Positions 17,321 through 25,018 of a stretch of DNA of 64,000 nucleotides are shown here, in pieces; within the stretch, counting starts at the first letter, position 1, and each line of letters begins with the position of its first letter. The notes under the pieces are model-generated. The model did not search any database. It saw nothing but the letters and a program-made list of their open reading frames with translations, and had not been told where the DNA came from. The stretch is from the NCBI RefSeq assembly GCF_006439015.1, contig NZ_RCZG01000007.1, positions 186,001-250,000 on the forward strand, written 5' to 3'. The position numbers were made by a program, and so were the translations under genes. Source of the stretch: Mycolicibacterium hodleri (GTDB taxonomy: Bacteria > Actinomycetota > Actinomycetes > Mycobacteriales > Mycobacteriaceae).

Positions 17321-17364
17321 GAGATAGGCGGGATCGGCGATGGCAACTCATCTAGGGTGTCGCC

Positions 17365-18003
17365 ATGCCCGACATTCCCCCGTCGCTTCGCTCGCCCCCG
17401 GCAGACAACCCCGAGTCGTACCCGCCGTTGCGGGCGACGAGCTGGGCGGTCCTCGGCCTGCTGTCGTTCGACGAGGAGCTCTCGGGCTACGACGTCAAGA
17501 AGTGGGCGGATTGGAGCCTCCGCTTCTTCTATTGGGCCCCGTCCTACAGCCAGATCTACGGAGAGTTGCACAAACTGGAGGACCTCGGTCTGGTGACCTC
17601 GCGCATCGTCGACAAGAACGACGTACGGGGCAAGCGGCTCTACCGCATCACAGCCGACGGCGAGCGGGCCGTCACCGCGTGGGCCAACGAATCGCCGGCC
17701 GAGCCCGCGGTCCTCAAGCACGGTGTGATGTTGCGAATGTGGTTGGGGCACACGGCAGATCCAGCCAAGTTGCGGGAGGTCCTGCTGGCCCACCGCGAGC
17801 AATCGGAGCGCATGCGACGGCGGGCGATCGCCGACGCCGAGGGTGCCGCTGCCGTGCCGGGCTGGGCCTATCCCGAGGTGGTGCTGAACTGGTCGGTGCA
17901 GTACTACCAGGACGAGGTCGCGCGCGCCGACACCATGCTGGCCGACCTGGACCGTCTGGCCAAGTCTCGTAAGCGCGACGCGAAGCGTCAGGCCGGCCGA
18001 TAG
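17365..18003 (+). CDS. PadR family transcriptional regulator
   Basis: A 212-residue regulator. The N-terminal winged helix has the PadR pattern AVLGLLSFDEELSGYDVKKW, then SYSQIYGELHKLEDLGLV and the wing KRLYRITADGERAV. A C-terminal helical dimerisation part of the Vir_act_alpha_C kind follows (LREVLLAHREQSERM). PadR proteins usually repress nearby genes and release DNA on binding a phenolic, lipid or other ligand. It is divergent from the esterase-led operon and convergent with the DUF35 gene (16-bp overlap), so it lies at the hinge of the two catabolic arms and is the likely cluster regulator. Confidence 0.9.
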   Translation: MPDIPPSLRSPPADNPESYPPLRATSWAVLGLLSFDEELSGYDVKKWADWSLRFFYWAPSYSQIYGELHKLEDLGLVTSRIVDKNDVRGKRLYRITADGERAVTAWANESPAEPAVLKHGVMLRMWLGHTADPAKLREVLLAHREQSERMRRRAIADAEGAAAVPGWAYPEVVLNWSVQYYQDEVARADTMLADLDRLAKSRKRDAKRQAGR

Positions 18004-18407
18004 CGCAGCAAGGTAACGCCCGTGCCGGGCACGTCGCAGAACACCGGCGCCAGGCGCATGCCGATCCGGATGTCGGAGCGGGCGACGTCGACCAGTTCGG
18101 TGCTGATCCGTGGACCGGCGTCCCACTGGACCACGGCAAGGAACTGCGGCAGCGCGTCTGCCCACGGTGGCCCGGTCGGGCGATCCGCCACGGTGAACGT
18201 GTAAAGCTCACCGGCCCCGTCGATTTCACGCCACTCGAGATCGTCGGCCAGGGTGCCCGGCGCCAGCGTCCGCGGATAGAAGACGTGACGGTCCAGCGAC
18301 GGCGAGAACTGCACCAGGATCCGATGTTCGGCGAGGCCCCGCCAGAAGGGTGCCGACACGGGAGTCGGTTCGGGGGTCGGCATCGGGATCATCTGCGGGT
18401 CCGTCAC
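17988..18407 (-). CDS. DUF35 OB-fold protein lacking the zinc-ribbon cysteines
   Basis: A 139-residue protein of the Zn-ribbon/OB-fold DUF35 family, partner of thiolase-like Ltp proteins in steroid side-chain aldolases. The OB-fold blocks WREIDGAGELYTFTV, LPQFLAVVQWDAGPRIST and VFCDVPGTGVTLLRYRP are clear. The N-terminal rubredoxin-like knuckle, normally two CxxC pairs, reads FSPSLDRHVFYPRTLAPG and has no cysteine. GTG 18407 lies directly after the Ltp stop. It is last in the operon that starts near 22876. In cholesterol degradation the equivalent domain is fused to a hydratase (ChsH2); here it is a separate gene. Confidence 0.8.
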   Translation of the reverse strand: MTDPQMIPMPTPEPTPVSAPFWRGLAEHRILVQFSPSLDRHVFYPRTLAPGTLADDLEWREIDGAGELYTFTVADRPTGPPWADALPQFLAVVQWDAGPRISTELVDVARSDIRIGMRLAPVFCDVPGTGVTLLRYRPA

Positions 18408-18408
18408 G

Positions 18409-19608
18409 TCAGTCGCCTCCCAGCAGCAGTGCCACCTGCTCGCTCATGATGCCGCCGGTGCCGGTGACGAATGCCGTGTTGCATTCAGCCACTTGCGCTT
18501 TGGCAGCCCGCCCCATCAATTGGCGCGCGGCGTCGACGACGTGGTGCATGCCCCCCGCCATGCCCGCCTGGCCGAAGGAGAGTTGTCCACCCGCGGTGTT
18601 CAGCGGGAAGTCGCCACCGAAGGTCAGGTCGTGCGACCGGACCCACGACATGCCCTCGCCCTTGGCGCAGAAGCCGGCGTCCTCGAGCGTCATCAGCACC
18701 GTGATCGTGTAGCAATCGTAGATCGAGGCGACGTCCACGTCGGACCGCCCCAGCCCGGCCATCTCGAAGGCCTTGTCAGCAGACCGGGCGACCGGCGTGG
18801 TCATCAGATCCTGAGCGTACGTCGGCGTCTTGAAGGCGATGTGCTCGCCGAAGCCCTTGATCCACACGGGGCGATGGCGCGCTCTGCGGGCCACGTCGGC
18901 GTTGGCGATCAACACGCCGGTGCCGCCCTGGACCCGCATCACGGTCTCCAGCATGTGGATCGGATCGGCGATCATGGGGCTGCTCAACACGTCGTCCGCG
19001 GTGAGCGGCTTGCCTTCGAACACCGCGCCGGGATGCGCGCACGCGTTGGTCCGCTGGTCGACGGCGATCTTGGCGAGCGCGGTCGGGTCGTAGCCGTGGA
19101 GCGCGGCGTACCGCTGGGCGATCTGGGCATACGGGGCGTTCTGCCCGACGTTGCCGTAGGGGATCTCGTATTCCGCCTGGGGAGAGCCGTACTTGTTGCT
19201 CGAGGCCCCGAACCACCCCGGTGGCGGGGCAGGATGGCGCGCAGACTGCGGCAGCATCGTCGAGCCGGGCACCACGGCGAGCACGGCGTCGCACAGACCG
19301 AGTTCGACCGCCACCGCCGCCCGCCACACCATGCCCGCCGACGATGCGCCGCCGAGATCGACGCGTTCCCCGAAGTCCAATGGCAGGCCCAGATATTCGC
19401 TGAGGGTGGCCGGGGCGAACATGTCGGACTCGGCGATCCCGTGGCACAACAGGCCGTTGACTACGGTGGCGTCGATCCCGGCGTCTTCGACGACCATCCT
19501 GGCCAGTAAGGCGTACTGGTCGAGGGTGAACAACTGCGGCCTGGTCTGCTTGCGCTGGGCGGGCAGCTCGGCGATCCCGATGATCGCCGCTTCCCCGCGC
19601 AACGCCAT
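18409..19608 (-). CDS. Thiolase-superfamily lipid-transfer protein (Ltp-type aldolase subunit candidate)
   Basis: A 399-residue thiolase-fold protein. The N-terminal nucleophile position reads GGASSAG, with no catalytic cysteine, as in Ltp/SCP2-thiolase-like proteins. Conserved C-terminal blocks SIYDCYTITVLMTLEDAGFC and NTAGGQLSFGQAGMAGG are present. Ltp2 of cholesterol catabolism works with a DUF35 domain as a retro-aldolase that shortens the side chain; the adjacent DUF35 gene suggests the same chemistry. The start overlaps the preceding hydratase stop by one base (TGATG). The exact substrate is unknown. Confidence 0.85.
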   Translation of the reverse strand: MALRGEAAIIGIAELPAQRKQTRPQLFTLDQYALLARMVVEDAGIDATVVNGLLCHGIAESDMFAPATLSEYLGLPLDFGERVDLGGASSAGMVWRAAVAVELGLCDAVLAVVPGSTMLPQSARHPAPPPGWFGASSNKYGSPQAEYEIPYGNVGQNAPYAQIAQRYAALHGYDPTALAKIAVDQRTNACAHPGAVFEGKPLTADDVLSSPMIADPIHMLETVMRVQGGTGVLIANADVARRARHRPVWIKGFGEHIAFKTPTYAQDLMTTPVARSADKAFEMAGLGRSDVDVASIYDCYTITVLMTLEDAGFCAKGEGMSWVRSHDLTFGGDFPLNTAGGQLSFGQAGMAGGMHHVVDAARQLMGRAAKAQVAECNTAFVTGTGGIMSEQVALLLGGD

Positions 19609-20066
19609 CAGCGTGCCTCGTCGCGGCGCGGCAACGCGACCGTGGCCGTTCCCGGCATCAGCACATCCGAGTCACGCCGTCCGGTGATCTCCAGGTCGAC
19701 GAGGCCGACCCCCTCTACGCTCACGTGTTTCGCCGTCACCACGCCACCGAACGTCAACGCCTGTCCAGGATGCGCGACGGCCCGGTTCTGCACCGAGTAT
19801 TCGACGAGTCGTCCGCCGCCGCCGATCCAGTCGGTGATCGCCCGCGCCAGCAACGCGGATTGCAATGGGCCCTGGACCAATACGTCGTCATATCCCTCGA
19901 CCTCGCGGGCCCACTGCTTGTCGTAGTGGATGCGGTGCCCGTTGTAGGTGGCCGCGCTGAAGAAGAACATCTGCGTCTCGTCGACGGTAACGGTCAGGGC
20001 CGGAATCTCGTCCCCCGGTGCGACGTCCTCGTAGCACACCTGCGTTCCCGTCACCGAGTTCCTCAC
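19608..20066 (-). CDS. MaoC-like enoyl-CoA hydratase subunit
   Basis: A 152-residue hot-dog-fold protein. It contains FFSAATYNGHRIHYDKQWA, the hydratase-2 motif with the catalytic-type histidines, and VLVQGPLQSALLARAI. GTG 20066 overlaps the preceding gene as GTGA; the frame open to 20465 is shadow. With its neighbour it resembles the ChsH1/ChsH2 pair, in which two half-size hot-dog subunits hydrate an unsaturated side-chain acyl-CoA. It is third from last in the operon. Confidence 0.85.
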   Translation of the reverse strand: MRNSVTGTQVCYEDVAPGDEIPALTVTVDETQMFFFSAATYNGHRIHYDKQWAREVEGYDDVLVQGPLQSALLARAITDWIGGGGRLVEYSVQNRAVAHPGQALTFGGVVTAKHVSVEGVGLVDLEITGRRDSDVLMPGTATVALPRRDEAR

Positions 20067-20563
20067 GGCTTGGCGATCATCGACGTCGTGGCCTCGGCGA
20101 CCAGATCCCGCCGCTGGTTGCGATAGCTGGTGTGCCAGGTCACCAAAACGAATGAACCTGATCTTCCCTGCTTTTCGACGATCGAGGAAATGGTGCGCAC
20201 CATCTCGATCTCGTCGCGGTGATACGCGGGCAGGTGAAACGTCGTGCTCTCCCCACCCGCCATCCGTTTGGGTGCCCGCGGGAACGCGAGGCTGCCGGAA
20301 ACCGCGCCAGAGGAGCCGTCCGGTCGCAAGCCGGTCAGCGGAGTAACGGGTAGCACGCAGTACTGCAGGTACAGCGGCGGGCAGATGACGTCGAGGTAGC
20401 CGTTCGCCCGCGCGTGATCGGCGTCGAACCAGAGCGGGTTGTGATCGCCGACCGCCGCCGCCCACCGCTGCCAGTCCCGCCGGTTCACCTCACCGATGGC
20501 GGTGGCGGCGATGCTGCCGACCCGGGCTGCCGATTCCTCGTCGATCAGGCTCTCGGTGCTCAC
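20063..20563 (-). CDS. MaoC/FAS1-type dehydratase N-terminal domain protein (hydratase partner subunit)
   Basis: A 166-residue hot-dog-fold protein of the MaoC N-terminal (FAS1_DH) type. Blocks include RRDWQRWAAAVGDHNPLWFD, CPPLYLQYCVLP and FHLPAYHRDEIEMVRTISSI. This half usually lacks the catalytic residues and binds the bulky acyl group. GTG 20563 overlaps the acyl-CoA dehydrogenase stop (GTGA), and its own stop overlaps the next hydratase start, fitting a 1:1 heteromer. Compared with ChsH2 it lacks the fused DUF35 domain, which is a separate gene at 17988-18407. Confidence 0.82.
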   Translation of the reverse strand: MSTESLIDEESAARVGSIAATAIGEVNRRDWQRWAAAVGDHNPLWFDADHARANGYLDVICPPLYLQYCVLPVTPLTGLRPDGSSGAVSGSLAFPRAPKRMAGGESTTFHLPAYHRDEIEMVRTISSIVEKQGRSGSFVLVTWHTSYRNQRRDLVAEATTSMIAKP

Positions 20564-21687
20564 GCGTACTCCTCATCCAACCAGCCGGCCGCCACGTCTG
20601 AGCCCCCACCGAGTGTCGACAGGACGCGGGCCCGCTCCGACCACAGGTGCAGATCGGTCTCCAGCACGTAGCCCATGCCAGCGTGTAACTGATGGGCGTC
20701 CAACGTGATCAGCTTGGCTGCGGTGGCGGCGTGCATTCGCGCGATGGCCGTCTCACGCGTGGCCACCCGCCCCCGGCCGATCCAGAACACCGCGGAGTGA
20801 GCGGCCAGCCGGGCGGCGGACAGGGCGATGTGCATGTTGGCCACCAGATGCTGCGCCGCCTGGAAGGACGCGATGGGTCGACCGAACTGGTGGCGCATGG
20901 TGACGTAGTCGACGGTTCGCTCTAGCACCGCATCCCCCACTCCCACGAGGTCAAGCGACTGCAGGGCCACCCCGGCGTTGGCCACCCGATGCAGATCCTC
21001 CCCACTCAGGCCTACGTCGCCCTCGGCGCCGAGCACCGCACTCGACTCGGTCACCCGGACGTCGTCGAATCCGACGCAGCAGGCGCGATGGCCGCCCATC
21101 AGAGTCAGAGGTTGGAGGGTCAGTCCCGGCGCGTGGCGATCCACGACGAATCCCAGTGTCCGCCCGTTCTGCACATCGATGGCCGACACCACGAGAATGT
21201 CCGCGTCGTCGGCGTCGACCACGAATTCGACTGTGCCACTGAGTAACCAGCCACCTGCAGACCGATCCACGCGGAGACGTGGAGTGACGATGCTGGCATC
21301 TCGCGCGTTCGAGAGGGCAGTCGTGGCGCGCAGAATGCCCGCACTGAGTCCTGGCAGCCACGCCGCCCGTTGCTCGCCGCTACCGAGGACGTCGATCGCC
21401 AGGCCGGCGTGCATGGTGCCGTGGACGGCCGTCGGACATAGCGCCCGACCGGCTTCGACATAGAAGGCGCCGAGGTCCGCCAAGCCTCCCCCGGAGCCGC
21501 CGACGTCCTCGCCGACGGCCAGGCCGAGGATCCCGGCGTCGGCGAGTGCCTTCCACAACGAATCCGGCACTGCGACAGCGGGATCCTGCCGCAGCTCGCG
21601 CACCAACGAGATGGGGCATTCGGCCCCGAGGAGACTGCGCAGCATTGACGACAAGTCCGCGGAGTCTTGATCTGGAATCAACCTCAT
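20560..21687 (-). CDS. Acyl-CoA dehydrogenase (FadE/ChsE-type, second subunit)
   Basis: A 375-residue flavoprotein of the acyl-CoA dehydrogenase family. Features include LAVGEDVGGSGGGLADLG, TTALSNARDASIV in the FAD/substrate region, YVTMRHQFGRPIASFQAAQH and a C-terminal QLHAGMGYVLETDLHLWSE. Steroid side-chain dehydrogenases form alpha2beta2 heterotetramers of two FadE proteins, and this gene lies 10 bp after another FadE gene, so pairing is likely. The short C-terminus ends without the usual Glu-Gly-Thr block. Confidence 0.88.
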   Translation of the reverse strand: MRLIPDQDSADLSSMLRSLLGAECPISLVRELRQDPAVAVPDSLWKALADAGILGLAVGEDVGGSGGGLADLGAFYVEAGRALCPTAVHGTMHAGLAIDVLGSGEQRAAWLPGLSAGILRATTALSNARDASIVTPRLRVDRSAGGWLLSGTVEFVVDADDADILVVSAIDVQNGRTLGFVVDRHAPGLTLQPLTLMGGHRACCVGFDDVRVTESSAVLGAEGDVGLSGEDLHRVANAGVALQSLDLVGVGDAVLERTVDYVTMRHQFGRPIASFQAAQHLVANMHIALSAARLAAHSAVFWIGRGRVATRETAIARMHAATAAKLITLDAHQLHAGMGYVLETDLHLWSERARVLSTLGGGSDVAAGWLDEEYA

Positions 21688-21697
21688 CGCGCCGCGG

Positions 21698-22876
21698 TCA
21701 CCGCCCGTATGACGGCATCTGGTGACCGCGCTGGGCGATCACGTCGCGAAGGACCTCGTTGGCGCCACCGCCGAAGCGCATCAGCGGCGCGGCCCGGTAG
21801 AGGCGCTCGAACTTGCCGTCCAACGGCGCGCCGGGGCTGCGGTGGGCGAGCAGTCCGTCGGGACCGAGCAGGTCGATCGCCAAATCGGCGATGCGTTGCC
21901 GCAATTCGCTGGTGAAGACCTTCTCGACACTGACTTCGACGGTCGGGATCACGCCGCCGGCCAGCATCGAAGACGCCTCGTAACCCATCAGGGTGGCAAC
22001 CTCGACGTCTGCCTCGGCCTGCGCGAGGCGGCGGCGGAAATCGGGGCTCGCCGCAGGACGCGATCCGTCGCGAACCGGTTGTCGCGCCGCGGTCTTCAGG
22101 TCGTCGAGGGCGCGGCGCAGGTCGCCGGCATTGGTCAGCGCGCCGCGCTCCAGATCCAGCGCCCCGGTGATGTAGGTCCAGCCCTTGTTGACCTCCCCGA
22201 CGAGGTTGCCGACCGGGACCCGAACGTCACGGAAGAACACCTCGTTGGTGCGGTAGCCGGACCACGCATACAACGGACGGATCTCAATGCCCGCAAGATC
22301 GATCGGCACGATGATCACCGAGATCCCGCGGTGCCGTGGCTCGTCCCGATCGGTGCGGACGCACAACCACTCGTGGGTCGAACGCTGTGCGCCGCTGTTC
22401 CAGATCTTCGACCCGGTGATGACCCACTCGTCGCCGTCCAGCACCGCACGCGTCCGGAGACTGGCGAGATCGGTTCCGGCCTCGGGTTCGGAATAGCCTA
22501 CGGCACAGACCATCTCACCGCGGGCGATCGGCGGCAGGAACTCCTTCTTGTTCTGCTCGGTACCGTGCCGCATGATCATCGGTGCCACCGACGTCACGGT
22601 CAGGTCGGGTCCCGGCACACCCCAGTACTCGAACTCGCTGACCATCAGGTGCTGGTGCACGGCGCTGAGCCCCAGGCCGCCGTACTCCGTCGGCCAGTTG
22701 AGCCCAAACCAGCCCTTCTCCCCGAGCTTGCGTCGGAACGCGGTCAGCTCACCGCCGCGGAACTCCAGGTCGTGCTCGGCCAATTCGGCTCGCAGCGCCG
22801 CGGTGACATTCGCCTCGAGGAATTCGCGCACCTCCGCCAGCCAGGCGCTCTGTTCGGCGTCCAGCTCGAAGTCCAC
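21698..22876 (-). CDS. Acyl-CoA dehydrogenase (FadE/ChsE-type, first subunit)
   Basis: A 392-residue acyl-CoA dehydrogenase. Blocks are FGLNWPTEYGGLGLS, VGYSEPEAGTDLASL, GSKIWNSGAQRSTHEW and the C-terminal FGGGANEVLRDVIAQRG. GTG 22876 follows GAGGGGA and gives the usual VDFELDAEQ start; the frame is open to 22942 but would run through the palindrome. It is the first gene of the fadE-fadE-hydratase-hydratase-Ltp-DUF35 operon. It probably introduces the alpha,beta double bond in a side-chain acyl-CoA together with the next protein. Confidence 0.88.
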   Translation of the reverse strand: MDFELDAEQSAWLAEVREFLEANVTAALRAELAEHDLEFRGGELTAFRRKLGEKGWFGLNWPTEYGGLGLSAVHQHLMVSEFEYWGVPGPDLTVTSVAPMIMRHGTEQNKKEFLPPIARGEMVCAVGYSEPEAGTDLASLRTRAVLDGDEWVITGSKIWNSGAQRSTHEWLCVRTDRDEPRHRGISVIIVPIDLAGIEIRPLYAWSGYRTNEVFFRDVRVPVGNLVGEVNKGWTYITGALDLERGALTNAGDLRRALDDLKTAARQPVRDGSRPAASPDFRRRLAQAEADVEVATLMGYEASSMLAGGVIPTVEVSVEKVFTSELRQRIADLAIDLLGPDGLLAHRSPGAPLDGKFERLYRAAPLMRFGGGANEVLRDVIAQRGHQMPSYGR

Positions 22877-22910
22877 GAACCATCCCCTCGCCGTGCCTGC
22901 TTCAGTCAGG

Positions 22911-22931
22911 ACTGTTTCTAATAGGAACAGT
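22911..22931. promoter_or_regulatory. 21-bp near-perfect palindrome, candidate operator of the acyl-CoA dehydrogenase operon
   Basis: Arms ACTGTTTCTA and TAGGAACAGT flank one central A; nine of ten positions pair. It lies 34-55 bases upstream of the GTG at 22876. A related block is in the divergent esterase/PadR promoter (17296-17314), and the right half (TAGGAACAG) recurs at 8157-8165 in front of the P450 start. The bases from here to 23086 (about 155 bp) hold no gene that I can support. Confidence 0.6.
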
Positions 22932-23086
22932 AGAGGATGCACCGTATCGATGACGAGAATGGCGCACGATTTGCCGCGCTAGAACTCATTCACCGTGGAC
23001 GGTTCGCCAACATGGGTGTCGAGCAAGGCACCCCCATCGTGACTGTCTCCGAGCTGCAGTCGCAGTGGCGCAGTGTTCTTACTTCG

Positions 23087-24121
23087 TCACGTTCGGATCA
23101 GGACCTTCAGCGCCTCACGGTCGGCCATGGCACGGTAGCCGTCGGGGATGTCTTCGATGTTGATCGTGCGGTCGAAGACCTTGCCTGGCTCGACGACGCC
23201 CTCGAGGACGTCCGGCATCAGTTCCTCGATGTATGCGCGTGCAGGCGCCACGCCTCCGGTGAGGGTGATGTTGCGCATGAAGTACTTCCAAGAAAAGGGA
23301 ACCTCGTCGTCCTGCGGCACGCCGACCCTGCTGACGAAGCCACCGTCACGAGCGACGCCGAAGGCCATCTCCAGCGAGGCGGTGGTGCCGACGCATTCCA
23401 GGACGGCGTGCGTGCCGTCGCCGCCGGTCAATTCGCGGACTCGGTTGATGCCCTCCTCGCCGCGTTCGGCGACCACGTCGGTGGCACCGAACTCGCGACC
23501 GAGGTCGGTTCGGTTCTCGTGGCGTCCCATCAATAGAATCCGTTCGGCACCAGGTCGTTTCGCGGCCAGTACGGCGGACAGACCGACGGCGCCATCTCCG
23601 ATCACCGTCACCGTGCTCCGCGGCCCAACCCTGACGGTGACGGCGCAGTGATGCCCGGTGCAGAACACGTCGGACAGCGTCAGCAGCGACGGCATCAGTG
23701 CGGAGTCCGGCGCAACGGGCAGCTTGACGAGGGTGCCCATCGCCTGCGGCACCCGTACTGCTTCGCCTTGGCCACCATCGACGTTGGGAGAGCCCCAGCC
23801 GCCGCCGTGGCGGCACGAGCTCTGCAGGCCCTCGGCGCAGAAGTCGCAGGTGTTGTCGGCCCACAGGAACGGCGCGACGACGAGGTCGCCCTTGGTCAAG
23901 CCGGACACATCGGAGCCGATGTCCTCGACGATGCCGATGAACTCGTGGCCCATCCGGCGGCCCTCCACGCTTTCGGGCATCGAGCCGTAGGGCCACAGGT
24001 CACTGCCGCAGATGCAGGACTGCGTGATGCGCACCAGTGCATCGGTGGACGCGTGCAGGGTCGCGTCGGGCACGTCTTCGATCCGAACGTCGTGGGCTCC
24101 GTGCATGACCGTCGCGCGCAT
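23087..24121 (-). CDS. Zinc-dependent alcohol dehydrogenase family protein
   Basis: A 344-residue medium-chain dehydrogenase. The catalytic zinc site reads CICGSDLWPY and GHEFIGIVEDIG; the structural cysteines are in NTCDFCAEGLQSSC; the Rossmann motif is GDGAVGLSAV; and VECVGTTAS-like VLECVG is present. The type is that of threonine-dehydrogenase/glutathione-independent formaldehyde-like members; the substrate is not determined. ATG 24121 lies 28 bp from a perfect 11-bp-arm palindrome that should control it. It is a single gene between the FadE operon and a small secreted protein. Confidence 0.9.
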   Translation of the reverse strand: MRATVMHGAHDVRIEDVPDATLHASTDALVRITQSCICGSDLWPYGSMPESVEGRRMGHEFIGIVEDIGSDVSGLTKGDLVVAPFLWADNTCDFCAEGLQSSCRHGGGWGSPNVDGGQGEAVRVPQAMGTLVKLPVAPDSALMPSLLTLSDVFCTGHHCAVTVRVGPRSTVTVIGDGAVGLSAVLAAKRPGAERILLMGRHENRTDLGREFGATDVVAERGEEGINRVRELTGGDGTHAVLECVGTTASLEMAFGVARDGGFVSRVGVPQDDEVPFSWKYFMRNITLTGGVAPARAYIEELMPDVLEGVVEPGKVFDRTINIEDIPDGYRAMADREALKVLIRT

Positions 24122-24148
24122 GAACTGTCCTCGCCTCGTCTCGGTTAC

Positions 24149-24174
24149 TCGGTTGACTGCACCCAGTCAACCGA
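24149..24174. promoter_or_regulatory. Perfect inverted repeat upstream of alcohol dehydrogenase (TetR-type operator candidate)
   Basis: Eleven-base arms TCGGTTGACTG and CAGTCAACCGA flank the spacer CACC with no mismatch. The size and symmetry fit a TetR-family dimer site. No TetR gene lies in the window, so the regulator must be encoded elsewhere. Confidence 0.65.
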
Positions 24175-24236
24175 TGAGCGATCAGGTCTGGGAGTGTCCG
24201 GTGTTCCAGGTCTGACAGAACCTCCCGAGTTCGTGG

Positions 24237-24485
24237 CTAGCCCCCGCCGGCCCGGATCCCCAGCCCTGTCTCGCGGATGGCCTGCTGAACGAGGTCGATG
24301 GCGATGACACGGTGGCCGGCCTTGTCGGGAGCCGCGATCCGAAGCTGGTCCTGCGCAGCATTCAACTCGTCGAGGGCATTCTGCATGTGGAGCTGATCGG
24401 CGATGGCTACCCCCGTCCCGACTCCTGCCCCTAGGAGCACCAGCGCACTTAGGCATCCGGTCACCGCCAGCTTCAACGTAGACAT
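24237..24485 (-). CDS. Small exported protein of unknown function
   Basis: An 82-residue protein. Residues 1-29 form a signal peptide or membrane anchor (LKLAVTGCLSALVLLGAG). The mature part is a short helix-rich stretch, QNALDELNAAQDQLRIA, ending in a glycine tail. ATG 24485 is preceded by GGAGGTAG, a good ribosome site. A Cys in the hydrophobic core is not a convincing lipobox. I do not recognise the family. Confidence 0.6.
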   Translation of the reverse strand: MSTLKLAVTGCLSALVLLGAGVGTGVAIADQLHMQNALDELNAAQDQLRIAAPDKAGHRVIAIDLVQQAIRETGLGIRAGGG

Positions 24486-24695
24486 TGAAAAACTACCTCC
24501 TCAGAAGTGACGAGCTCAACGCACGTCGATCGCTTCCCGACTCAGCGAATGACACACGGCACAGCTGTTCGGAGCAAGCGTTTCTGCTGCACGTCTGCTG
24601 TTGATGCCTGCCGTAGTGCATAACTCACCGCTTGATCGCAGTCCCGCATAGTCACCGCAGTCATCGGATCGGCCTCACGCCGTGGGCGGTACTGA

Positions 24696-24860
24696 CTGGC
24701 TCCGATCCGGACCGTACCCATTGCGTTCGTCGCGGCGTTGGTCACGTCGGGGTTGCTCGTCGTAGCCTTCCTCGACCACCCCTATGCCGACTGGGAGGGC
24801 AGCCTTCAACCCGACGAAATGCGAGTGACGCTGTTTCTCATCGACGACGGGCACGTCGTC
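24696..24860 (+). pseudogene. Possible remnant of a DUF4239-type membrane protein C-terminus
   Basis: In one frame this stretch reads a hydrophobic segment (VPIAFVAALVTSGLLVVAFL) followed by LDHPYADWEGSLQPDEM, which resembles the C-terminal end of DUF4239 membrane proteins. A stop at 24693 and the absence of any upstream part mean that only a tail remains. It lies in the 533-bp gap between 24486 and 25018, in which I find no intact gene. Confidence 0.35.
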
Positions 24861-24965
24861 CCCTGTACTGCGAGACGGCGATCCGACGTAGTCCGGTGCG
24901 TTCAGTGGCCTGAGTCGTGGGCAACCAGAACGTTTCGCGCATCCGCAGACAACACACGGACCTCG

Positions 24966-25012
24966 CCGTATCGGCGCGTATAGTCGACGCCGAAGTATAC
25001 GATCCGATACGG
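24966..25012. promoter_or_regulatory. Nested dyad in the AAA ATPase promoter
   Basis: CCGTATCGG at 24966-24974 is repeated inverted as CCGATACGG at 25004-25012. Between them GTATAG (24978) and GTATAC (24995) form an inner, imperfect pair. The whole element ends six bases before the GTG start, overlapping the GGAGAG ribosome site, so binding would block both transcription and translation. Confidence 0.5.
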
Positions 25013-25018
25013 AGAGCT

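Noticed and set aside
16330..18165. A 611-residue minus-strand ORF covering the PadR gene
   Set aside because: Only the downstream 317 residues are an esterase; the rest is arginine/proline-rich antisense of PadR.
22911..22931. KstR (cholesterol regulon) operator
   Set aside because: The KstR consensus has AAC-N2-GTT at its centre; here the half-sites are in the opposite arrangement (GTT...CTA-A-TAG...AAC).
22937..23536. A plus-strand ORF starting beside the palindrome
   Set aside because: Most of it is antisense to the alcohol dehydrogenase; only the first about 50 codons are free, and they match no family that I know.
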